Shown here piece by piece: positions 53,610-64,000 of a stretch of 64,000 nt of DNA. Source of the stretch: Roridomyces roridus (taxonomy: Eukaryota > Basidiomycota > Agaricomycetes > Agaricales > Mycenaceae); NCBI GenBank assembly GCA_029378245.1, contig JARKIF010000034.1:372001-436000 (forward strand). Reading direction: 5' to 3'. Positions within the stretch are counted from its first letter, which is position 1; every line of letters starts with the position of its first letter. Below the pieces are notes generated by a model that was not told where the DNA came from, did no database searches, and saw only the letters and a program-made list of their open reading frames with translations. The translations under genes were made by a program, and so were the position numbers.

Positions 53610-54839
53610 GACCTCTTCGCTCACAACGCACCCGAGCAACGTCTGAGAGATTCTTTTGATTGCTACCTGTTCGCCGGTGCCTTGAATGTGGCCACGGGAG
53701 ACGCGCCCAAAGGCCCCGCTGCCAATGCTCTTCTCCACGACGATTTCGGTCGGAACCAGGTGTATAGGCCCATTGTAAAGAGAAAACTTCTTCCATGTCG
53801 TATGTGATTGTGCTGGAGGTGGTGCTGGTCGTGGTGGTCGGGCCCGGGGTGGGACGGGGTTGTCGGCCGCAATGTTTTCAAGTTGGCCAAGCGGGGTGGG
53901 ATGTTCTGGACTGGATATTGCTTTAGCTGCCTGTACGAGAAGCCATAGAATGACGATGGCGGCCTTGTAGAGAATCCAAGGGACTATGACTGTGGCCAAT
54001 TTGTTGAAGATATAGCGACCAGCCTCGCTCGAGGTCTTGCCAACTCGATGGAGGAGCAGGCCGATCTGGCGGGAAAGGAGGAGGAACAGACGACCGAGCG
54101 ACTGCCGTACTGCTCGAACGATAGAGCGGAATGTCGATACCAAAACTCGCTCGCCGGATTCGAGGATTGTAACGAAAGCTGCACGCCGTGATTCCATGTA
54201 AATCCAAATGTCCTTCGCTGAGTCGTCGACTTTAATCTTCAAGTCTTTACACGTCCAATACGCCAAAAGAACGACGACGGCCAATACGAGGAGGCCAATG
54301 ATGACGAGACTGAACGGCGACTCGAGGGTCGTACCGAGTTCGTCTGCATTTGGAGGCATGAATACGGTGGAAGGGAATGTGTCGATGGGGGTTGGCGAGG
54401 GGAAGACATCGCTGGCTGCGAACACCTGGTCGGGCGGAGGAGGGGGCGGGAGGGGAGGAGGAGGCTCGAATGAGATGGGAGGTGCCCAAACGCTCAAGGC
54501 GTCGCAGCTCTTCTTGACATCGACTGCAACTATGGGCGAGACATTGGTGACAACGTCTTGCACGGCGGACGCGAGGTCTTGGGGCCAAGTGAAGACGACG
54601 AGCTCCTGGAGCCTGGAGCGCACACGGTGGAAGAGTTGGGAGAAGAAGAATGGGTTTACGTAGAGGTGCATGGTCGTAGACTCCAAGATGTCAATTGATG
54701 GTCAGCCACCAACAACGCGTAACTAGTGACAAACAACGCGTCTACATCACATGTGCGAGCCTGACGCGTGAAAAGTCATTAAGATAACGTTACAAAATGG
54801 ATACGATATGATGATACACAACTAAACCCAGAGATACGA

Positions 54840-57800
54840 CTACGATGTGCGGCGAGGCGGTAATGGAGGACCAGGATTGCCAACTACTATCGGCGGTGGG
54901 CCGACTTCTAACGAAGAAGACGAAGACGACGTCGTTGACCGACGTGACGAAGGGGGCGAAGACGGCAACCCAAGTCCAAGCCCAAGCTCCGCCGACACCC
55001 GTTTGTCCTTGTTCGCAATCGACTGCAAGGCCGCTGAAGCAGATGGGATCTCTGACTGCGACGCTGGAGGCGGTGTCAATTCCGGGCGTGACATGGACAT
55101 GGACGTAGTTCGCGCCGGAGTACGCGGTGGAAGTGGAGGTGGCGCAGCACGCTTTGGTGAAGAACCATCCACTACAGGAAAAGACACCACAGGTGGTACC
55201 GGCGCAGGCTTGCCCTCGTCCGTCGCCGTAGAAGAAGATGACGCTGTTGAAGAACTGGAGGATGCGACAACAGAATCGGGCGCAGGACTGCTTTCTGCCG
55301 GCGTTGGAGATTTCCAAAGGCGGTAGACGCTCTGTATCGCTGGGTTCTTTAACCGTGCTTCCGGCGAAGGCGATGGAGGCTTCGGAGCGACGTAACCCAT
55401 TGACATGACTTCGCCGCGATGGCTGGCATGAATACCCGGTATTGTCATCATCTTTGCCTGCGGTTGTACGTGTATGGGAGAAGGTGAGGAAGGCGTCACA
55501 GGTGGTAGAGGGTCTGAATTTTGACGTCCAGGCGAGGGCGGTGGCTTTAGCGAGTTACTGGGACTGCTGCCTTCAACGGTAGCAGCACGCGCCATGAGCA
55601 GTGCAGAGCCATCAAATTCGCTTTGCCCATGCTCCAGTGTGATTGCCCGTTCGCGTTTGACCTCGGGTATTGGAATCGGTGACGAGCCCCTCGGCTCATT
55701 ACCCTCAGATTGCTCTTTACCCCGCCGTTCCGCCACAGCGGCTCTGACCTCGGCATAACTCGTTCGCGTCTTTGCCGGAGCACCGCCGTTGGAATCGACA
55801 CGAAGCCGCGAGACAAAGGAGCCGGAATCAGGCAACTCCTCCCCATTTCCCGCCGAATCCTTGTTCCCCGAGTCCTTCATCAACCCTGACCAATTAGAAC
55901 TCCATTTGCGCATCGTCTCTTTGGCAGCATAACTGAGCACCTGCTGTTTGTCGCGCGATCTGAATGTAGAAAGGAAAGATGTTGTCGACGGACTCGATCC
56001 GTTGCGGAATGAAGTGGATGGCTCGCTCGTGGTAGAAGGTTTGGTGGGGTCCTCGCTCGAGTTGGACTTGATGTGGCCCCATATTGATGATGACCGGGTG
56101 GGACGAGTGGAAGGCTGCAGATGGGACTCGTCGTCGCCGTCTTCAGAGCGCTCCGGCGTGGCATCAGACGAAGCATTGGGAGTGGAACGTGATCGAGGAG
56201 TTGTAGCCTTGTCTGTATCAACAGACCGTCCTCGTGAAAGTTCGTCCTCCTCATTCTGCTTCGGGTCACCAGAAAACCAGCTCTTCCGTCGATTAGGACG
56301 GGCGGAAGTCGAGTCCTCTCCGGATAATGAGGATGACCACGACAGGTCGGAAGTCTCGGGAGGGGATGCCGACTCTTCTCGGACGAGTTCGGCCGCAGAT
56401 TGAGTAGGGCGCAAATTTGACGAGTCTGCCTCTGGCGGATCAGGAAGAGGTACAGACGCAACAGAGGCATCTTCAGCCGGGACCTGCTCGGAGACGGAGG
56501 TCGGAGGCTTCTCGCGCCGCGCGGCATCGGCCCAGATACCGCCTCGGTGGGAATAATTCGTGCTCTCGAAAAACGAGATGTCATCCATATTGGGCAGTAC
56601 CACCGATTCTTGGATCTGAGAAATATAAGATTTGAAAACAGATCAAGATGTATTCACCCACAATTTCCTTCAGCTTCAACTCGAGAGTGCTGGTGATCAT
56701 ATTCCAAGTAATCTGCCGATCACTGACGATTGGCTCGACCTCGAAGACCATCTTGGGCGCCTGCGTGAAAGCATACCAGATGCGGTTGCTCGGAGGCCGC
56801 TTAATTTTGAGAAGCACATTCCCTTCAATCTCCTTCAGCACCGCAGCCAAGACGATTTTGACCGAGTAAGGTTTGAACCGCGAGCCTAAGTTGATCGTCG
56901 CGGTCGCCTCGATCGTTATACGAAACTCGCCCTTGTAATGCATATGAACCTCCATAGAGGCGTCTCCCTCTTTGGTGAGCTCCTTCAGCATGGGCTTGCT
57001 AAAGGTAGGTGCTTTGTTGCCCACCGAGACCTCGGTCACGACAATGTCGGTCAAAAACGTCGGGCGTTTAACTTTGGAAAGCTTCTTCATTATGCGTCGG
57101 ATGATCTCGTCCTCGAGGGTGTGAGTGCGGTAAAAGCTGAAGAACACGCGACCAAAAAGGGCATTGAGCCAACGCATCGGGATCACGTCGGGCTTCTCGT
57201 CGAGCGTGTTGACGAGGTGGCTCATATCCGATGGTAGGAACACCGATTGCAAAGGCGTGAGCATGGGTGTTTGAGGCGGGTTGTCCGAGGCGTGTATTAA
57301 TGCCAAGTACCAGTCCTCCATTTCACAATTCGATCTGGCCAAACCATGAGTAAGAATCCGCGGCCCAAGAAAGATACATTACCGCACGAAAATGAACCAA
57401 GGCGTCGCGAAATCCATAGTCTCCGCCCGCGCCTCCTCCTTGACCCGCGCCTCCTCCAGCAACACCTCCCTCTCCTTCGGCTTGACCCCACTCTCCACCT
57501 CCACCTCGACCTTTTCCAAATCCATCTGCCTCGTCACACTCGGCAACCCCTTCAAGTTCTCCGGCGGGGGCACCTTCGGCTTCAAGCAAATCGCATTCCG
57601 CTTCGCAAAAAGCTCTCCATCCGGAATACCCTCCGGATAAACCCCAACCTCATGCCCCCCCAACTCAATAGCAGCCTCGCACTCGGTCATCGCCTCGTCC
57701 TCATAAAGATACAAAATCTTGCCCTTCAAGACGACATGCCACATATCCTTTGGCCTCGAGCGTTTCGGGTCTTTGGACCGGGCGTCGAGGAAGGAGCGCA

Positions 57801-58077
57801 CGAGGGTGACGTACCCGCCGTCAATGCTCGACTCCTCGTACGTCCTTCGCATCGTGAGCCACCCTTTGCGCGTCTTGGGCGGATCGTTGATGTTGGCGGC
57901 ACCTTCTTCGTCATGGGAGGCACTCGCAGCAAGCTCTGCCCTGCGTTTCTTGCGCGTGTCCGAGTCTTCTACCGGCACGGAAGTGTAGACAATGTAGTAC
58001 AAGACGGCGGCGATGACGAGGGGAATGAATGTCAAGCCCCCGAGAACATAAGCATAGAGCAAGGCTTTCAGAGTCAT
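54840..58077 (-). CDS. NVJ2: NVJ2/TEX2-like lipid-transfer protein (TM, PH, SMP)
   Basis: Exons 57383-58077, 56662-57334 and 54840-56615 give 1,047 aa. The start [20 protein letters not shown] is a signal-anchor helix. A PH-like region follows ([35 protein letters not shown]). The second exon encodes the SMP domain: [78 protein letters not shown] and [17 protein letters not shown]. The last 590 residues are disordered and Pro/Ser-rich, with a [15 protein letters not shown] linker. In yeast Nvj2 acts at ER contact sites in lipid and ceramide transfer. An alternative start 102 nt upstream lies in the same frame. No damage was seen. Confidence 0.88.
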
Positions 58078-58349
58078 CAGCTCGAGATCTAGAGGCTGGG
58101 GCGAGGTGTTGTCGATGAGCAGCCAAGTAAGTCGATCTCGGGACAATGACGCGGGGTTACAAGCGGAACACGTGTACACACGTTCCCAATAAATTCTCTA
58201 AAAGACATATTCCTCCCAATAGCTGATATACTACATTTGTCGTCCATAAATATCGAAAAGATGGGTGCAGATACGATACAATCGTGAGCGACCGGCCCAA
58301 TAGTCAGTGTAGGGTTAGTAGTGAATGTAGCATGACGGTGACGGAGATT

Positions 58350-61022
58350 CTACACCCGCCGCGTCTTGATGGACCGTAATTTCTGGAGTAGAGCCTATAG
58401 AGGTTGCTCGTGAGATTAAAAGGAAACAGATAATAAAGAAAACCCACCTCGGTCTGCTCCGGATCCAAAGTCCCTCTCCTCCGCTCCGCATCGAGCCCAA
58501 GCTCGATACTATCCAAGACATCCTCGATTAAATCACGATAGTCAACTCCAAAAAACTGCGTCAGCTTCGCCGCTCGCCGCCTCCTCATCTGAAACTCTTT
58601 GGTCCCATCAGGCGAACTCGTCGGTGTGGTTTGCCCAACGGTAATTATCGTCTCGGCCGACAACACCGACGAAATACTCGCAAACGACGCTTTGGACGTC
58701 AGGGAAGTCATGGACGTCCGAGCAGGCAACGATCGCCTGCGTGCCGTCTTGGCCTTTATCGGCGCAAACTCAAGTGGCGACTGCCCAAGATCGGCATCCA
58801 CATCAGGATCCCAATACGTGTCCTCCACATCATTGAGGTACTGGTGCAACTCCACCAACGACTCCTTGTCGTCTCGATCAAGAATATCGTTGAGCGAGTT
58901 GAGCGAGTGCTGGTAATGCGTGTACACAAACGCATTAGCGCCAGTAGTACCAGCGCTTGGCTGGGCATTCGCAAGCAAGAACTGCGACGAATCAGCCGTT
59001 CCAGGTCGCTCACGTTTGCTCTGGTTGGACGCCTTGCGCCGATACGGCGACTGGTTCGGGTTGCGCTCCACCGGGGTGGAGGTCGACACGGCACTCGGAT
59101 TCGGACTTCCACCAGAAGAACTCGAGCTCGAGTTGTACAATTTTTGTGGCGGGGCGACACCAAACACCTAGGTCCAGGCTCAGTCTTTGTTGAGTAACAA
59201 GAAGGATAAAGAAACGCACCTTCTCCATTTTGAGTGCTCTCCGGACAATGATCGCCTTTTCTTTGTCTCCCAGGTCCTCCTTGACCCTGTTGGCATCCGG
59301 CCAAACATTCCTCCCGCCAAGGGCGACAGCACTGGAGGATCTCCTCCTCCTTACCCAGGGTTTTGAGCTTCCAGAAGACGTAGGAGTAGAAGCACCATCG
59401 AGTGCCAGCGTGCCGTCAAGTGCCACGACAGGCGGCGGCAACGGTGGCGAGTCAAGGACAGTCCCCGGTTTGAGAACAAGCGAGGGCGGCACGCGCGAAC
59501 CCAAGAAGCGATGCAACTTGGCCAACTTGTCTCGCCGTTGCCGCCTCCCGAGTTCCGCCTGCTCCTCTGCCGACAAGTCGGATACGGAGAAGAGCGAAGG
59601 GCTTGATGGCGAATTGGGCAGACTCGCACGAATTCGGCCCCGGCCCCTACGCTCAAGGCTGGGTGACAAACTGTCCGTAGTGTCTGCGACCGAGATCGAG
59701 TCGTCTGGATGGATCTCGATTTCTTGGACTTCCTCCTCATTCGAGTTGGAATGGAGATCCATGAACGAGTGCACATCATCCTCCTCCTCCACAAGCCCCT
59801 CATCGCTGAGAGGGGTGCTCGGTGTCGAGTGCCGCCGCCCATTGGCCGTCAGATACAACGTCTTGTCCGGAAGAGACCACGGCGGAATGGGTTTCTGTGC
59901 GAGCATTTGGCCAACCATATTCATGGACGCCGCAGTCTTGTGCCCAGTCCCCTTTGGCTTCGGCCTCGTCGGGCTTGCAACGTCCAGGAACGACAGGGAA
60001 GCGGCTGCATCGGGATGAAAGTCTGCAGCGCCGGGAGTCTGGCCAAAGACCTGGGCGAGCTTGCGAGACTTTTTGATGAGCTGAGCACGCTCGGTCGGGT
60101 TCAGGAAGTTGGTTGTTGGGGGCATAGCGTCTGGAGGCAGAGCCCGCACGGGAACTGTCGGGGGTCCCACTGCTGGCGGAATCGGACGTACTGAAGCACG
60201 ACTACGGCGAAAGTCGGGCTTGGGAGTTGTGGGAATGGGTGGTTTGGGGCCCCTTGGCGGTAAGAGAGAAGGAGGGGGTGCGGCGACAAAGGGGCTGCTG
60301 GGTGATTCGAGATCAATGAACGAGCCGGGTTCCGAGGAGACTGAGATGGACGATCGACGGCGTGAATGGCGATGGCCGTCGCTCATCTGCGGCGAAGAGC
60401 TCATTTGGGGCGACGACTGGAGTGAAGATGAACGTGACTCGGCGGAATCAGTACGTTGCTTGACGAGTTTGCTCCGGCTGCGTTTGTGTACGACCTTTGT
60501 TGCACTCTTTTTGCTTCGCAGCGGGAGGAAGGACGTCGACCTGGAGGGCGGAGAGGGAAATCGGCTATCAGCCACCGGCGATGATGGGCTAGATTCGCTA
60601 GACTGCCGTCGCTGGTTGTCAGTGTCACCACGGTTGCCGACGACGCCACTGCTGCTGCTGCTGCCCTCTCCCATCCCCCACTCTTCCCTCCTCATCGACG
60701 ACGACCGTGGTGGCGGGCTTATAGCCTTGGGACTATCCATGCTGAACAGCGGTGCTGGATTGATGTACGGGTTGCTCTCCACGCTCACTGGTGTCAACGC
60801 GCGTGACTCGAGCATTGGGCTCAGAGGCGTCAACGGCGAGGTTGGCAGTCGCGTTCGACGCGGTGGAGGCGGGAGACCCTGCATGATTGGGGGAGGTGAT
60901 GGGAGTTCGGCCGACCACACGCGTCTTGTCCGCTCGTCGTGCTCCAGGAGCGCGTCCAAATCTGACGAAATTACAAGGTTATGTCGCTTGCCGCCTGGCA
61001 CAAACTGGACATCGACACTCAT
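58350..61022 (-). CDS. Large disordered protein of unknown function
   Basis: Exons 59220-61022, 58448-59167 and 58350-58394 give 855 aa, starting MSVDVQFVPGGKRHNLVISS. An ATG 66 nt upstream is an alternative. Most of the protein is Pro/Ser/Arg-rich. Short, more ordered segments are LNPTERAQLIKKSRKLAQVF, AEEQAELGRRQRRDKLAKLH with FLGSRVPPSLVL, DKEKAIIVRRALKMEK then VFGVAPPQ, and the C-terminal FFGVDYRDLIEDVLDSIELG then ALLQKLRSIKTRRV. This pattern looks like a scaffold or signalling protein of basidiomycetes. I do not recognise a named family. Confidence 0.7.
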
Positions 61023-61099
61023 GGCTTCCGACCTCGGCCGGCTGCAGGTCGAGTGAGCGTCGGGAGAAAGAGTCGAGGGCAGTGACAACTGACTTGTGT

Positions 61100-62376
61100 A
61101 TATGATATTGGAAATGGAAAATCGTCGCTGTGGATCAAGATGCGGGATGTGGGATGTGGCTGACGTTCTGGCTGTCCTCGCTGTCTACTGCAGAGTTCTG
61201 GGCGCAGGTGTCAAATGAAAAGGGTACGATGCTTCGCGTCTTCGATTTCTCTCTTGTTCGCGTCGCGTCTCCTCAGAAAAAATTCGAAGGATTGTATTCC
61301 TTGCGGATACAGTCTTATTTATCGGGTACAGAGCGCCGCCTCAAATCATCATACGCTCGGTGTCGTGCAAGAACCGTCCGAGACATAAGATCCCAACGAG
61401 GCTGTGGTTGCCATGACTTCCGACCGATGGCGGAACAATTGCGCTCTCGACTCTTTTGGCTACAGTGTCTACAACGACTGGAGGAGTATGGAGTGTGGCG
61501 TAGTCTAAATGGTTACCTGCAAAATTCAATTAAAGCATTTGTAGCATCGGGCAGACGGAACGGAAGTCTGTAGGTCCATGTAAGTGACATGTTGAATTGA
61601 AGACCAACACGGTAATCCCTGCAAGAACACTACCTGAGCCAATATAACGGTCGCAGCCAACTCTCACGCCTACGCTCCCTCGTGGGTGAACGTAGTAAAG
61701 AGAAGAGAGCTGATACCATCTGAATAGCGAACTGTGATTTTCCGCAAGGGAGTTGATTGGGATCGTCAACGAGGCAAGCTAGCCTTGCAGGGTGAGCTCT
61801 GGCGAGCTTCCTTTTCGCGCTGTCAGTCTACGCGCGGGGTGGTGCACTGGCCTATCATACAGAAATGAATAGGCACACAGGAATTCGGACCGGAATGCTC
61901 TTTGGGCGTCAGAAAGTCCGAGGGTCGACGAAAAATAACAGCTGTTGGACCCTGAAATGTTCGTTCCAACTTTGTAACCGTCGTTTCTTCCACATTTGCG
62001 CGTGGATTTTCAGAGCATGAGAAACAGAGAGCTGGCAGCACAGGGTAGAGAAGCCGCAACAGGTTGCGATCCAATTGACAGTACTATGTTTATTCCGTGG
62101 AACCAGAGTTCTAAAGATGCCACCACTCGTGCAGGGTATAATGATCGGAGGCAGCAAAATCGCCTCGAGGACAATTCCAACGGAAAGCGAATGAGCATGA
62201 GCAGTCCAAAGAGTAAGAACGTTGAACGAGGTTTCTCTGGTGGTGTTGCAGAGAAAGGATTTGATGGTGGCTGTGCACCACCTTCACCTCTCGTCCTCGC
62301 CAACGCACCGACGCGTCCCTCACGCGTTCCCGCCATCTCTTCCTAAAACCACAGTCCTTTTCTCACGAAATCAGAC
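61100..62376. other. Intergenic region, no gene recognised
   Basis: About 1.3 kb between divergent genes. Short open frames on both strands show no family similarity or splice structure. The last 150 bases probably form the RVB2 promoter. Confidence 0.5.
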
Positions 62377-63962
<1,586 letters not shown>

Positions 63963-64000
63963 GCCTTTGTGGGTGGAGCCATTGGAGTATTTTTGGTGGG

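Larger units (their letters stand above)
38816..54686 (-). pseudogene. Membrane-anchored protein kinase gene, split by the KDZ element
   Basis: The N-terminal part (53610-54686) starts MESTTMHLYVNPFFFSQLFH. It has two hydrophobic helices (SPFSLVIIGLLVLAVVVLLA; TVIVPWILYKAAIVILWLLV) and the kinase N-lobe (IGSGAFGRVSRGHIQGTGEQ, VAIKRIS). The C-terminal part lies at 38816-39837, with exons 39742-39829, 39603-39695, 39087-39551, 38960-39033 and 38816-38912. It carries [17 protein letters not shown], a [10 protein letters not shown] activation-segment end and a final ASWERFWY. Removing 39838-53601 and one target duplication gives one continuous 633-aa frame across the junction EEVRA|TNQLRT, between beta-3 and the alpha-C helix. 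All catalytic residues are present. No other damage was seen, so the gene is disrupted only by the insertion. Confidence 0.9.

Overview
This is nuclear DNA of a filamentous basidiomycete, most likely an agaricomycete. Genes are dense and lie on both strands. They are split by many 45-60 nt GT-AG introns whose removal restores known proteins. Several families are typical of agaricomycetes: multicopy F-box/LRR proteins, APH-like kinases, KDZ and Tnp2-type DNA transposons and TET/JBP dioxygenases. No species can be named from the sequence alone.

Layout. 1-9.9 kb holds a partial F-box/LRR-like gene, an APH-type phosphotransferase, a broken F-box gene, a fragment of a lectin-like membrane protein, an RRM (R3HCC1L-like) gene and a low-complexity orphan. 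10.2-16.4 kb holds a homeodomain-like gene and an intact SKI2 RNA helicase gene. 17-37 kb is an unstable accessory block. It contains a membrane protein, a 102-bp minisatellite and three copies of an unrecognised family (here 'family X'). One family X copy is split by a 6,244-bp Tnp2/CMC-type transposon. The block also contains a truncated and frameshifted second SKI2 copy, a 105-bp foldback element, and two further orphan families (Y and Z) with broken relatives. 37.4-38.3 kb holds a sulfotransferase-like gene.

The main discovery is at 38.8-54.7 kb. A membrane-anchored protein kinase gene is cut in two by a 13,764-bp transposon (39838-53601). The element has 231-bp terminal inverted repeats differing at one position and an 8-bp target duplication (7/8 identical). 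It encodes an apparently intact 985-aa KDZ transposase. Transcribed divergently from it, across a 192-bp repeat-bearing promoter, is an apparently intact 544-aa TET/JBP 2-oxoglutarate/Fe(II) dioxygenase, the enzyme class that oxidises 5-methylcytosine. Downstream are further cargo genes: two with RNase H1 N-terminal-like segments, a lysine-rich 758-aa presumed nuclear protein and two small orphans. The TET/JBP gene carries a nested tRNA-derived SINE-like insertion in an 862-bp intron. The arrangement suggests a transposon that brings its own DNA-demethylation enzyme. KDZ-TET/JBP linkage in basidiomycetes is known (Iyer et al. 2014); the rest of the cargo and this insertion are new to me.

54.8-64 kb returns to housekeeping genes: an NVJ2/TEX2-like lipid-transfer protein with PH and SMP domains, a large disordered protein, and RVB2 (RuvB-like 2). 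All exon coordinates are my own splice predictions, chosen so that reading frame and family similarity are maintained.
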